A stretch of 64,000 nucleotides of DNA from Elysia crispata (lineage: Eukaryota; Mollusca; Gastropoda; Plakobranchidae), in the NCBI GenBank assembly GCA_033675545.1, contig JAWDGP010005133.1, positions 35,001 to 99,000 on the forward strand, in the 5' to 3' direction. Position numbers and translations under genes: made by a program. Positions 1 to 24,835 of the stretch are shown one piece after another (the stretch's first letter is position 1; each line of letters opens with the position of its first letter). Under the pieces are notes generated by a model that was not told the origin of the DNA, did no database searches, and saw only the letters and a list, made by a program, of their open reading frames with translations.

Positions 1-99
1 CAACCTCAATAATATGTATTTTTTCACTTAATAATATTGTACCAAATTTGAGAAAAAATACTTTTATCACATTCAAAATTGCCTTGACTGAAATTTTAA

Positions 100-5413
<5,314 letters not shown>

Positions 5414-5811
5414 TGTGAGGGTGAGTGGTGCGTGGGGTCTTTTATTTTTTATTTGAGTTATTTACACTGACTTCATTTTTGTTTTTGATTTTGTGTTTGA
5501 AGTATTCGGTATGAGGAGCATGTCCGCGTAACAAATCTTTCAGGAACTGTCATAACACCTGTGCTCATTTGTCAGGGCAGATAAGTGTATGGAACAATTT
5601 TTTTTAATCACACTTGATCTGACTGTGTGACTCATGGTTTGTTGTCTAATTTGAAAGAGAGAGAAAGGATGAAAGTCTGCCCATGTTAATTTAAGATAGA
5701 AGCATTTATTTGAAATGTTTTTTTTTTCACCATGAATGCAAGGTCTTTTAATTGTTTGAGCAGTATCTGTCTAAGCTAAAGCAGAGAATCTGTATGTCTT
5801 TCTTGTGACAG

Positions 5812-5817
5812 AATAAA
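5812..5817 (+). promoter_or_regulatory. Polyadenylation signal AATAAA of PSMA2
   Basis: A canonical AATAAA lies 399 nt after the PSMA2 stop codon, in a T-rich 3' UTR. It is the first good hexamer downstream and gives a UTR of ordinary length. The assignment rests on position and consensus only. Confidence 0.65.
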
Positions 5818-5835
5818 ATATACTTGCTTTTGCAA

Positions 5836-7260
5836 TGAATCTTTCTTTTCATTTATGATATCAAATATCCTGTTGATTGCATGATATATAATAGATACTC
5901 AGGTCAAGTGAACATCACAATTGAAAATTTCTCTCCATAAATTCTAATTATCAGATAGCATGGGTTAAAACAAAACAAAAAATTAGTCAAAGACAATAGC
6001 TGAGCGTATATTTCATACCTTCTTCATCATGAATTTGGCATAAGGCATGCAATAAGTGGCAAAATATTAAGGATTACTTTTTACTTACAATATAAGGAAT
6101 CTAACTCAGCAATAATCACTGCATATATTGTTTGTTGTAAATATTAGCATTTTTCTTGGTTATTAGACAATAAGTCAATGAGATTTCATTGAATTATGCC
6201 TCTTAGTAAGGTCCAAGCAGTGAACAATCTGAAACACTAAGATGTGCAATTTTGTGGAATATCTTTTTTCCCAATGCCACCAACTGCTATGTGTTTCTTT
6301 TTTAAACATGCTGAATGACTTTCCCATGCATTACACATGATCAGCGATTATCTTGTGGAGCTGATCCTGTGCAGCACACGGGATGGCCTTTAATGATTTT
6401 TTTCTTGTCCACTATAGTCTTTACTGCTTAAGTGAATAACCTTTATGGAAGAACAGTATCTTAGTTTCCTATTTGTGGAAAAAGAACTGATACTTTTTTT
6501 AATGAATTATTTTCCTGAGGTCACTTCTACAAGGCACAGCTACACTAGATCTAGATCTAGTAAACTTACACATGCAGGCAAAGTATGTAATGGATTAATT
6601 TTTTTGGTCAGTTATGTAAAAAGTATACAATCAAAAAATCATTTTGAGAAAAGTGTTTAATATATACTATTCAAAGTTGTTTTAATTTAAATGTTCTTTT
6701 TTTTAAAATTTGCATGGCCAGATTTCATGTAAATTGATTAATTAGGAATGTCATGGTAATTTTTTCAAAATTGCCCTGATACTCTAGCCTTCAACGCTTG
6801 TAAACCTAGAAATAGCCCAGGGTTGAATGAGTTCATGACTTTTGTGCACCTTTTATACTAGTATTAAAAAAATATAAAGCCTTTGCAGTGCTCTAGTCTG
6901 GGTTTGGATAAAAAATGAATGGGTGATATTGCTCTTGGTTTTCTTCTAATTGTATTCCATAAATTGGAGTACACTGTAGTTTTAGACTTCAGCTAAAAAC
7001 TTTTAAAATTTAAAGCTTAAGTTGATGTCAAAAGAGTTAGCTCATATAATATTGCATAACAGCAATTCTAATGGTTTAATTTATGATCCCATGGGATAGG
7101 TGGTTGTCGAACACATTAAAAGCTAAAATGCATATTTCAAACAATGCAACATTAAACTTGTATAGCCCATTGGGTGGTTTTTGTTTCAACAACACATTGA
7201 ATAAAACAAACATGACCAAGACCACAAATACCAATTTCCACTACAATACATTTTTTTTTC
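5836..7260. other. Intergenic DNA after PSMA2
   Basis: This is AT-rich sequence with no open frame resembling a known protein, no RNA gene and no clear repeat except one AGATCTAGATCTAG motif (6546-6560). I see nothing else in it. Confidence 0.6.
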
Positions 7261-10200
7261 TTCAGTAATATTGCTTTATTTAGATTCTACAAAATATTAA
7301 AAGGTGCGATTTGACATAAATCATCATCAACTTGGAGCAGGTAATCTATCAGGTAATGCAGGTTCAAAAGGAGGGGTGAAACCAAGGAAATGCTTTTGAT
7401 TTCGATTTAAAAGAAGAAAAAAAGCAGCTTTTCTTTTTTACACAGAGTACTATCTTAACATATCTTTAAAGAAAATGTATGGAACACATATTTAAAGGGG
7501 ATAAAAGATGTCATACCAATGGTGATTTCTTAAGGTTTTTGGGAAATGCTGAAAGTGAATTGGTTTTGAATTTATATAAAAAAAAAATAACATTGGCTTT
7601 CCAAGATTTGAGTTCACAAACAAAAAAATAAAATGAACAAATAACATTAACAGGCAATGAATACAGGAAATCTTTCTGTGTTTAAAGAGTTGAAAAGGAA
7701 AGACAGATGAGTAGATCCAAATGAAATTTACTCTGACAGTTGACATGATCATAAGAAAAGAACTTATCTACAATGTTGACAACTTCTCAGATTCACATCT
7801 AGAACAAATGAGTGGCATGACTCTAAGGTTATGGTTTTTAAAACTGCATGTTTTTTTCGAAGTTTGTCATCGGTGAAATTTACATGAAATTATCATCTGA
7901 AAATATAATAAATGTAAATCTTCAGGTCTTTTGTGAATTGGTAAGAAAAAGGATTTTCTAATTCTAATATTTCAAAATTCCAAATCAGAACCATTTGGAC
8001 ATGTACAAAACATATCTGTGAAGATCTTTAATGTACTATAATAATAGCAAAAGAACTATTTGACATGTGCCCATCACGAGGTGTAAAAGAAAATCATACA
8101 AAAGCTCAGGAAATCAAAGCATGGTCATAAATGCTCCTTTAGATGCTATTGTATTTGAGAGAGAGAGAGAGAGGGCGCTTTAACTGACAGCAGTTTTGAT
8201 AATTAATTTATGATGGCTATGCAAATTGTTAGCAAATCCAATGAAATTCATATGTCTGTTCAAATGCAAATTAAATGGATTTGAAAACTTATTTCAAAGC
8301 AGCAACAATGTGTAGAGATGAAAAACCTACGTCATTGAATTAACAATGCAGCACTGTCCTTGACTCAAATCAGTGAGTAAAGAGCCACCATCTCATTATC
8401 CATATTATTATATGTAGTTATTACTGGATGCAGATAAATATCAAAAAGTGTAAAGAGCAACTTTTAATCTCAAGGTTGACTTTAATATTCTTCTTACTTT
8501 CTGGCTCAAATCTATCAGCCTATATTAGAACAAAAAATTACCTTTTGACTTTGAGAAGAACCGAACCCAGGAAAAGAAACATTTTCTTCTCTATATATGT
8601 ATTATTGATGAAGGTTTGATCTTTTCTCAACTTCTGTGCATGATTTACATGTATTCATTTTTTCTCAGCTCAATGAATTAATACATTATTCCTTTCCAAA
8701 ACTTGCTTTCAAAGGCCACACTATTTTGTCCAACACATGCCAATCACTCCCCAAAACACATGAAATGAGTGTAGCACCATTTTCCAAGAAATTTTTTTTT
8801 GTTCATTTGTAACCCTAAAAAATATGACAAATTGTCAAATGTAGACTCCAAAGATTAAAAAGCATTTCCCCAAGTTTGACTAAATACTAACAGCTGATAA
8901 ATGAACAAACAGTCTTCCATCAGTTTTAAAGATTCCCCTATCTCCATGTTCCTCTCTCAGTCTCTGCCTCAATGAACTGAGTTCTCAATAATGCCTTGGT
9001 CACTAAGTCTATCCCTTTCCTAGCATGGCACAATGACTTGGATCTAAATTTGAACTTTACCTTTTTTCCCCCCCCCCCCCCCCCCCCTTTTTTTTTTTAC
9101 ACACCACACAATTTTTTTTATCAAGAACAAGTCAGAATGGTAGACAGGTACACAGTATTATAAATATGTTTGTGAACGTTGCTCATTCATCTCATGAAAT
9201 TTCTTCCAGCCCTTTTAACTTCTCTTTCAGTTTCAGTAAGTCGATTATTGTAAGTGCCATGGCAAGCACATTCAATGTTATCTTACAATTCCTGCAATAC
9301 GGTTCCTCACAAAACTTGGAAACGATCCTTGAACACTTAGCACAGCTTTCACGAACTTACTTGATAACACATGTATCAGGTTCTCCAACAAAACTGAAGA
9401 ATTCTTCTTCATTTACATTCCCAATTCAGAATCAGAGAGTGACAGGACTTTTGCAGAGCAACTCTAAGTCTCCTCTAAATTTTTAATTTGGTTGGCTAAT
9501 TAACACTCTTATTAACAGTCTTATTACTCTCCGTTATCAATGGATAAGTCATTTGCTATATTCCACAAACATTTTTCTTCTTTTTGCTTCAAGTAACTAT
9601 GGGCTTTGCTTTTCATTTGGGCTGATTTATGAAATCAGTTTGACCCTCAACATTCAACCTAACAAAACTAAGAACTATGACACAGCCAAAGGATGGATTG
9701 ACACGTTGATATGTTATCATACAATAGATATGAAGTACTGTAAAATACAGGGCACTCCTGATATATTAACATATAAGGGTCCAAAATATCTATGTTGATA
9801 TAAGCAAAAGTCGATATAAAGATGTCTCTTTTTATAGCCTTTTTTTTTTAAACTTACACTTCATGTACTTTAAACACAGTGTTTTATACCTAGCAACTAC
9901 TCATGGCTTTTAAATTTTGATTACTTCCCTTGTTTTGAAAAATTCAAATGTCTATATAAGAAAAAGGTCGATCGAAGTGATGTCGATATAAGTGGTGTGC
10001 ACTGTATGTAAAAACCGTTACTAAGAAAAAAATAATTTGATTTTCACCACTGAGAAAAATGCATTGTCAAAACTATCAATACCTTAAAACGTGATATGAA
10101 CAACCTTAACTCATTTGGACTGGTGCCAGACATATGTCATAGCTAAATCCTCAAGACAGATGAATTACTACTAATTGATTCCCTCATATTATATAAACAA

Positions 10201-12019
10201 AATGTTATATGTACTGTGGAAAAATTTGACCCATCTTCCACCATCAAAATAAACACAATTATTTCATACAAATAATACACTTTGGTGATTTTGTGAGCCA
10301 TACTGAGATAAGAGTATACTAGTTGTTATCTCGTATTCATGAAAAGTGTTGCTGTTAATAATAATAAAAGTCCATCTCATAACTTCGGAGATATTGATCT
10401 AGCCTCAAATAGTTGTTGGCATTAGGGCTGTCTTCAAAGAAGTTCTTATATCTTTACCTATTGTCCTATGTGGGATAGCATCACCTTAAACTGATATTTA
10501 AAGTTTCAGATAACAATAAAAAGCCAAATCTAAGGTCAGAGAAATGTTAACATGACAGGACTAAAAAGGAATTTCTTCAATACCCAAACACTGCAATTCA
10601 TCAAAAATATTAAAAACACTGTGTAGACAACAATAAGGGAAAAATTTAGGATTTTACAAATTATTTGGGAGGTGGGGGTGAAGGGTAAATGCCTTATTAA
10701 CTTATCACAGATGGGTCCCATGACAATGTAATAATAATGAGTTGACATTGCCTATCAGGTTACAATAAATATGTGTATTCTGCACATACTCAAGATAAAA
10801 TGTTTAACTTGCATTCCTTAAAGTCATTAAACAATTTGCAAATATGTTAATTATATTTATAAAAATATTAAATAAATTTTTGAAACATAACTGAAATTCG
10901 GAAAAACAAACCCAACACTTTAAACATGATGGTTTATGCCATATGATTAATTAAAGTGGAAAAACAGATGTCAGGATGAAATAAATTGCACTAAAATATT
11001 AAGTGTAGGACATCAAGATTTCCATTTTGTAACTGGAACAATGAACATAAAATAAAAGAGTAAAAGCATCCACATAATATCATGAAATAAGAAGGTTAAA
11101 AAAATATTGAACACTTTCTCAAAACTAACACTAATTTGTGCTTAAACATCAGTGTTGGTTTCCAAACATGCGCAAACTTTCAAATGCAACAAAATGAAAT
11201 ACCAAAGGTTTAATCAAGTCATAATAAGGCGCTTTGTCTAGCACAAGTCAGCTTTGTGGACAGAGAGTAACAGATCAAGGTGTGCTGCTGTCTACACATT
11301 AATATCTTAACACGTGGAGTGATTAAGATACAAAATGGTGCAAGGCATCAATAGCAAAGTTGAACACTTTGTGTTGAAAAAAATAAAAAAAAAACTTCTA
11401 CAAGTTCTAGTTTGAGTGACATAGTAGTAGAGTTTTCACAACTACACAACAGCATCTTGCTGCTGGCAAAGAGGAACAAAACTATCCAGTTGAAATGCTT
11501 ATAACTTTCTGAAGATAATGTCAAAATAAGTCTGAAGAGCTTTATAAAATGACACAAATTTGGAAAAGAAAAAAAATTCCATTGTTTTCACTTGCATATT
11601 AAATACTCTCTAAAAATTTTCAGTATGCAGAAATAAAAAAAACATGTCCTCAAATAACTTTTTTTGCCATTTAGATTTCATGAAAATATTCAAAATGAGA
11701 AAACTCTAAAAGTTATTTTCAGACTCCCCCCAATCTCTGAATTCTCAATATAAGCTTGATTGAGAGAAAATTTAGTTCCTACTTCATGTTACAACTTTCA
11801 ACTAAAAATTTTAATTTTGGGTGATGGAGGAGGATAAATATCCAAGGTTAGCATACCCAAAAAGTCCATAAAGGAGAACAGGTGTAAGGTGTAGACTGGA
11901 AATAAAGAAATGAATCAAAGTATGAACTTCCTTTGACATCATACTTTCAGAGCTTGGACAGCATTTAAGCTTATCTTCCGATGAGGTGGAAACACCTCAG
12001 TTCTTCATGAAAAACTTTA
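7261..12019 (-). other. Non-coding region, possibly the long 3' UTR of the ASB1-like gene
   Basis: There is no supportable coding frame in these 4.8 kb. A minus-strand AATAAA (plus-strand TTTATT at 7275-7280) is a consensus hexamer downstream of the ASB1 stop and could end a long 3' UTR. This is inference only, because earlier non-consensus signals could be used instead. The region contains one MITE (9746-10006), a C20/T12 homopolymer junction (9068-9099) and a short GA run (8156-8174). Confidence 0.35.
9746..10006. mobile_element. Pogo/Tigger-like MITE, 261 bp
   Basis: The termini are imperfect inverted repeats: the left end reads TACAGGGCACTCCTGATATA and the right end, reverse-complemented, reads TACAGTGCACACCACTTATA. 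About 20 of the first 27 positions agree. The ends begin with TA followed by CAG, as expected for Tc1/mariner-superfamily insertion at TA. Subterminal GTCGATATA-type motifs recur inside both ends. There is no transposase frame, so it is non-autonomous. It lies between PSMA2 and ASB1, perhaps in a transcribed UTR. Confidence 0.6.
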
Positions 12020-15000
12020 TCACAAATCTTGAAACTGGAGGTATGCTATAATTGAAGATGGTAGCGGCAGCCTCGCCAGGCACTCCAAACCTCCTCTTGG
12101 ACGTGGCAGGCATGACACAATCTTCACGCGACAGGCAGAAAGTAGTGATCTGGGACGCTCTAAGTGGATTTAAGGATTAAATAAAAAGAGAGAAAAATTA
12201 TAGTGGCTATAACCTTCATGCCAAATTCTAAATGCTTTAGTTATGTTTAGATCAGCACAGGACATTAAATTATTAGACGAAAAGTCAATTCACAAAGTTA
12301 TACTCCCAAGAAGTCAGCTCTGTGTAGCAATGAGACACATTTTAACAGCATCTGAGGGCTTTCTTGTTATAAAATATGTCTTCCTCATTTGTTTCATTTT
12401 TGCTTTCTCTTTTTTTCCTGACATACGTTTGCTTATTTCTGATCATTCCTATTTGCGTCATAGCTATTGAATGGTCAAGGTGCTCAGTGCAGTTGCTATT
12501 GCTTGATGTGCTTGTGAAAACTTGAGCTGACAACTTCTACCTATGCAACTCTACTAAATGAAATTCCCTGTTAATTTATTGCAGTTGCCCTTTTTTTTTC
12601 AATCTAGGGAAGTAAAGGAGTCCCAACTAAAGGTCATTCTTTCTCTGAGCTGTTGCATTATAAATTTTTCCAATAAAAGTCTCAGTTACAACAGCTTCAC
12701 TTTTTTATTTGATGATAGAAGAGATATACCTGGATTAAGCTTCATGTTGTGTATCTGTAAATCATAGAATTTTTTATTATGTAACGTGAATTACACGTTG
12801 ATGTATGGCATTTTAAGATAAATCAAAACATACCCTTGTTCAGTACAGCATAGATAAACACCAAACTCAGCGCCTAATGACAGGATGTTGCAAATCCTCA
12901 AACAAAAACACCTAGGAGGACCTTACACTCAATTTCAAAGTGTCAATTCTTCACTTAAATGAGCCTTTCTATTGAAAATCATATCTTCTCAAAGGAACCT
13001 TTTTTTAAATAGGTAAAGATTGTAGACAAAGATCTTCCCATGATTTCTCACCTCTGAGAGCTATAAGGCGCTCCTTTGCATCATTTTTGACGTTGAGTTC
13101 TGTTGCCAGTCTTCCATTCTCGTCCCTCCAGTCTGACCGGACACCAAAGGCGTAAAGTAGGTCTACCAACTTTTCTCTGTCCATGTACACACATGAGTGG
13201 TAATGGAATGCTGAGGAGGAAAACAGTGGACCCTTTATATGAAAGACTAACTAGTGCTAGATAGAGCTAAACAATGGAGAGAAGAAAATACAGATATTTC
13301 AGTTGAACTAAGTAGAGAGAATGATAAAAGCTTTTCAGTTGAAGAGTTGAGAGATGCACCAATTATAGAGATTATTCACTTGAATAATGGAGACAAGATG
13401 AATGGTAAAGTTGTTTCTTCCACGTGTCCCTTCCATTTCTTTCCTTTCTTTTTCTTTCACTTCTTTTAGCATGAATAAACCCTATGCATCTTATTGTAAT
13501 TTAGTGTTTGTGTCTTGTGAAAGTATGAAGCTAAGAGCATTGATAGGAATATATTTGTGCTGCAATGTACTTCCATATTTTTTTCTAGGCTTGAGATGAT
13601 TTTCTGGGATAAAAATGTGCTAGGAAGTGCTCTGTATATCAAAGACTGTCATGAGATTTAGTCACAGTTGCAACTCACTGGATGTTTTGCAGCCTCGTTC
13701 CAGCAAAGCTCTCACTGCTGTGTACACATCTCCCTCATGCAGATTCTCCATGGCAGCACCCAATGAGCTGATTTTGGGGGCGAAACCTCCATGAAATAGC
13801 AAAGTTGAGCCTGGTGCCAAATGCCGAAGCTTGTCTGGGTGAGCCCCAAATTGGAGAAGGAGCTGTGAATATACATAAGTGGAAACTTTAAGTTTTACAT
13901 ATGGTTTAGATTATAGCATACTCACAAAGAATCAGATGAGAATTATTGTGAGGTGGCCTGCAATTTTTAGACTCAATGATTAGTTTGAACAAATTCAAAT
14001 TTCCATATTTTATGAAAGTCCAATAAATTTCCTGCATAAAACAGTTTAAAATTTTTACATTTGGCTGAGATATGACTCAAATTTAACACAAGGTTGGGAT
14101 CAAGAAAATGAGTGAAACACATTTAAAGTTAAGGACAGTTTTCATACAGAGTTCAGGAATCTTCACAGAAACATAAATAAACAATATTTTCAGTTGCTTT
14201 TGGTCTTTGAATCTTTTTAAGAAGCTAGAAAAATGGATGGTTGTTCATGACAAGCTAAAAAATGTTTGAAGCCCTATAGCTCAAAACAATTATTTCCAAC
14301 ATGAGCCAAAAAATCCCAGGCCACCTCACAATTTTAAATGCTATACTATGGCCCACCTACAATGCATCAATTTTACATCTTAAACTACAGTCGATTTCAG
14401 TAAAGTGATACCATGTATACATACTTCTTGCATGTCTTTCTATTTATATTTTCCATAGCGAAAATCATGTATCATAAATTTGACAACCCTTTAAGCTGAA
14501 AATAGCTTCAGTAAACTTGCTGTATGAGATAAACTAATCACAAGAATTCATTTTCACTTTTTTAGAAAATTTGTGACTCCATGATAAAGCACATTTCTTA
14601 TTAGTTACAATAAACAAAAAAAAAATTAAGAGTATTGAAAACAAGAATCTGAAAAAAGACATGTTCCAATACATCTGGACCAGCTTTTAGGAACTGGAGC
14701 ATATTTAATTTACTATTTTTAAATTATTTGCGATGGGAATGACAAAAACAGGAAAGTTAGACCAATATTTTAACTATATAATATGAAAAAAAAATTTAAA
14801 ACCTTGCAACATAAATGAATTCCTAAGGAGTAAATCGTAGTATACTTGGTACACTGAAACTTAATTTTGTATAAATGCTAGAGGTAATAGTCTGGTACAA
14901 ACGCAAGGAAAATATGCTCAGTGAACTGATCATCTGCAGAGATGGAGTATTCTGTCATGATTTACCAAAACAGAGTTGATGTCTCCGTTCATAAAGGCCA

Positions 15001-15303
15001 CATTCAAAGGGGTTGAAGAGTTCTTTACATCCCCATCAGGACAGGCACCACTTTGGAGGAGTAGACGTGCGCATTGAAGACGTCTGTTCTTCACTGCAAC
15101 AAACAGTGGTGTTTGACCTTTGACATCTACAATGTGAATATCAGCTCCTGCTTTGATAAGCAGTTTTAGACAAGTCTCATGACCACCTGGAAAGATAAAA
15201 CAAAAATTACAGTGCAAAATAAAGACACATTTTGTTAAAACCATTCTGCACACTAAAGTTCTTTAAAAAATAAACATTTTCAAATCACTGATACATTAAT
15301 GTG

Positions 15304-15334
<31 letters not shown>

Positions 15335-15716
15335 GGTAAGTTTATAAAGTTCAATTAAAATTGAATGTCTTGTATTAGAGCTAGATGCGCAGTGGTATAT
15401 AGACATATTGAAAATTCAGAGATATTTTTACTTTTATTACCGGTTGCAGCAAGTCTAACTGGTGTACAACCAAGCCGGTTCCTTTGGTTCAGTGTACTCA
15501 GCTTAGATGGGTGAGTGTCAATGTACTCAAGCAGCAGACGGAGGCGCAATGTATCTCCACAGAAGGCAACATTGTGCAATTCAGATTCTCCATGTGAGTG
15601 CGGCAGACAGTACTCAAACTGCTGCATGATGACATCAGCAACATCCTTTGGGGTCAACTGCTGAGATTGTGCCGTGTCTTTGATATGGCATGTCTTTTGG
15701 TTCCTACTGAGCTTGC
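12020..15716 (-). CDS. ASB1: Ankyrin repeat and SOCS box protein, ASB1-like (start exon not resolved)
   Basis: This is predicted to be a substrate receptor of an Elongin B/C-Cullin5 ubiquitin ligase: ankyrin repeats bind a target and the SOCS box binds Elongin C and Cul5. Five exons join in frame on the minus strand: 15716-15441, 15186-14966, 13862-13679, 13210-13052 and 12159-12020 (stop TGA at 12022-12020). They give 325 residues against about 335 for human ASB1. Ankyrin units visible in order are ELHNVAFCGDTLRLRLLLEY, CTPVRLAATGGHETCLKLLI, DVKGQTPLFVAVKN, STPLNVAFMNGDINSVLLLL and a divergent LVDLLYAFG unit. The last exon is a SOCS box with BC-box SLLSACRVKI and Cul5-box LPLP. The DVKGQT block and the overall layout match ASB1 best among the ASB family. 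The first visible exon begins with two bases of a split codon (AG acceptor at 15717), so an upstream exon with the start ATG is missing. Transcription is divergent from the THAP gene. Confidence 0.85.
15304..15334. repeat. (TA)n microsatellite in ASB1-like intron
   Basis: A short TA dinucleotide run lies in the intron between the first two recognised exons of the ASB1-like gene. Confidence 0.9.
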
Positions 15717-15827
15717 CTGAAATTCTGTGATTTTGGGATAGAGAAAAAATGAGATATATATCTTAAGAGATGGAGAAGCCATCCATACAGATCTATTCTA
15801 TAGAGAGAAAGTGCAGCAATGTTGAGA

Positions 15828-15985
<158 letters not shown>

Positions 15986-16304
15986 AGGAGGTAGAGATAG
16001 CATGGGGATTTTGAGAGGAAAAATGGAAATGTTTTAAAATATCTCCAATGATTCACCGTGTAAATCATTATTTTTTTTCTTTTCTTTTTTTTTTTGCATA
16101 TATTTGTTCAGTAATGGCATTGGCAAGTTATATCTGGGTGCTAAAATTTTAAACTTTTAAAGAAAATCTTTCACATAGGACAATTCTAATTTTGAAGCAA
16201 CCCCCACCATGGAGAAGCTCAGAAAAATGCATTGTTTTAAATACTTGATACATGTGGCATGAGACAAAATTCAAGACATATTTATGCATTTTGTATGCCC
16301 ATCG

Positions 16305-16490
16305 AACCTTGAGAAAAGTTCCGCACTGAAGGGTGGGGCGGGCGGTGGTGCTGAAGTCTCTGGCTGCATAACTGTCGTGAGAGACAATCCGTGACTGATT
16401 AAGAGTTGTTCAATCCTTACACTACAGCACTTCTTTTGCTTCTCTACATTCTGATGCTTCGAGCTGTGCTGGTCAGAGGACTAAAAACTT
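16305..16490 (-). other. Possible 5' exon of the ASB1-like gene
   Basis: A GC-richer patch reads on the minus strand to a good donor (AAG before GTTCGA, boundary near 16310). One frame, ending in NFSQ plus one base, joins in phase with the exon at 15716. That frame has a stop about 90 nt upstream and no ATG, so it may be an internal exon, part of the 5' UTR, or not an exon. A second frame starts with an ATG (MQPETSAPP) but does not join in phase. Confidence 0.25.
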
Positions 16491-17195
16491 TCCCTGAAAA
16501 ATGGAGTTAAACCTTAAAAGAGTTGTTTTAGGAAAAGAAAGTTAAAAAGCTATGCCCAAAATGATACAATTTGTCACCAAGACCTTTCATTTAAAAGTTT
16601 TAAAAATCTCACAACCCTTGGATAACATGAGGATGCATGCACAGTGTTTGTCTGAATAAACAAACTAGTGCTTTGTTCAAATGTACAGTAGTAGTCACAT
16701 TTACATTAAGACTGATAAATGTATGCATTTAAAGGTAAATCGTCATGTAAGCAGCACAACAATTTTATGTTATGTTGTGCAATCTTTTTTTTTTAAGATA
16801 ATACGTGACTGCAGGAGATGACCTAACTTTTTTTTTTTTCAATTGTTACTCATTAAAATTTTTTTTTTTTAATCCTCAAAAACAGTCTACTTCTAATCTT
16901 CTTAGCAAGTAAAAGCCTCTGGTTATAGATTCAGAGTTCATGACTTTTATCTTGGAAGAAAGAAAGCTGTGTGAAATCACATTGAAGATATAAATGAATC
17001 TTAATGTGTCTGATCCATAGAAGTGCCACTCCAGAAATTATGAAAAATTGATCCCTTCATGATTGTTTCTAATAGAGTTCTGCAACATTTTTTTTTTAAT
17101 GAAATTTACCTATCATAAAACGCACTGCATATTTAAAAAGCTACACCAATTAAAATTATCTAAATCTAGATGTAACATTTTTATAGGCTAATCCA

Positions 17196-17340
17196 GACCT
17201 AGATCTAGATCTAGATCTAGTTTAAAGCATCTAACGTTATAATCTATGACTGAATCACAGATTGTTGTGAAGTTGATTTGGGTCCGGAGATGCTACATTT
17301 TTAATACATCTATCGAATCTTATCTAGAGATCTAGATCTG
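17196..17340. repeat. Clustered AGATCTAG-type motifs
   Basis: Direct runs of the 6-bp period AGATCT occur at 17198-17220 and again at 17325-17339. The same short motif appears at 3191-3213, 6546-6560, 18488-18525 and 21646-21660. It is self-complementary. It could be a simple-sequence remnant or part of a dispersed repeat family. Confidence 0.6.
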
Positions 17341-17499
17341 GATTTCTACTATTCTATGATCTAGTGAAAGAAAAATTTTAAACACAAAACTGTGTGTTGA
17401 TCAACTGGACCATTGTCGCTTGCATTGTTTTGAGTGGAAGCTAAAATAATACCTGGTACTGGTTGGCAAATAGATCTATCCAATATTGATGGTTGCACA

Positions 17500-17507
17500 T
17501 GACGTCA
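17500..17507. promoter_or_regulatory. CRE palindrome TGACGTCA
   Basis: A perfect 8-bp cAMP-response element, extended to CATGACGTCATG, lies between two divergent genes, about 1.15 kb upstream of the THAP-gene ATG and 1.8 kb upstream of the first recognised ASB1-like exon. Binding by CREB/ATF factors is inferred from the consensus alone. Confidence 0.4.
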
Positions 17508-17719
17508 TGTCTATTTGCTCACAGGCGTGTCGACCCACCTACCATAATCATGTTTGTTAGAAGCATATTGATCACGTAACTTTAGAATTTTAGATGGGTA
17601 GCACGATTCATGCCCAGAGAAAAGGAGTGACAGAATTAAATAATTTAATATATATTAATTATAATAAAAAAGGCCGACCTTATTTTCCCGAATACTCCGA
17701 CCGAGTGGGAGATAGTTAC

Positions 17720-17828
<109 letters not shown>

Positions 17829-18009
17829 GGAAGGAGGGAGGTAGTGTTCGTGACAGAAATTGATTAAGCAAAGGGAAAAATTTGTATTGATGTGGAAAAA
17901 CTACAATTATTGACTAAGTTCTTAGGAGATGGGTCCTAAAGGTTTTAAATGTACTAGGCTATATAGACTGGTAAGAAAACGAAATGAAGCAACAGATCAA
18001 AAACAACTG

Positions 18010-18126
18010 AAGAAGAAGAAGAAGAAGAAGAAGAAGAAAAAGAAGAAGAAGAAGAAGAAGAAGAAGAAGAAGAAGAAGAAGAACAACAACAACAACAACA
18101 ACAAGAACAACAACAACAACAACAAC
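18010..18126. repeat. Compound (AAG)n-(AAC)n trinucleotide array
   Basis: About 73 bp of AAG units, with one AAA, pass directly into about 44 bp of AAC units with one AAG. The poly-Lys and poly-Asn frame over it is an artefact of the array. Confidence 0.95.
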
Positions 18127-18660
18127 ATCAATGACACCAAAACAACAGCTAGAACAAAATAAAGAAAATAAGAATAAAACGAGCAAGAAAGAGGAGGAGG
18201 AGAATTGGAAAAGAAAAGGTTGCAATGGCAATTGTATTGTCATTCATTATTGCTTTTAGCAATGCTAATCATCACATCTACGCTGTGAACATTGTGCTAT
18301 ATGTTACTGCTCATTGAAAAACTTAGAATATCATCATGATTATAATTATATCTCACTGTGGGTCTTTGTTGTGGGCCAAACTTAAAATCATTTTTTACTG
18401 CTAGGCTTATGTCATTATGCAAGTGATAGTATGGTTTGTTTACATCTGTGACTTAGTGTTGGCTGCACGATCACCATCAGAAATAGAGCTAGATCTATGA
18501 AACTGTAGCTCCTAGATCTAGATCTAAAGACCTGATTGCCAAGACCCATTTTGCATAATGTATCATATTAAGCACTGCAATCACAAGGTTATTGACACTT
18601 AATTATCTTTCGCATTCGTAAGCAGAATATAACAGTCATAAATCCAGATCAAGCTTAGGG

Positions 18661-24771
<6,111 letters not shown>

Positions 24772-24829
24772 GATTATCTTATCACTTTCACCACAGCATT
24801 GTCTACATTTGTTTTATTGTGTGTGTTCA

Positions 24830-24835
24830 AATAAA
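24830..24835 (+). promoter_or_regulatory. Polyadenylation signal AATAAA of the THAP/C2H2 gene
   Basis: A consensus hexamer lies 59 nt after the stop codon, the first on this strand. Further AATAAA copies follow near 25599, 25670 and 26285 and could serve longer transcripts. Confidence 0.6.

Noticed and set aside
9166..9486. 106-codon plus-strand frame
   Set aside because: The composition is that of AT-rich non-coding DNA, there is no recognisable motif, and it may lie antisense within a UTR.
14385..14530. Possible fourth TACAGT-ended element
   Set aside because: The left edge TACAGTCGATTTC has no matching inverted partner nearby; the GCTGTA at 14,520 does not extend the match.
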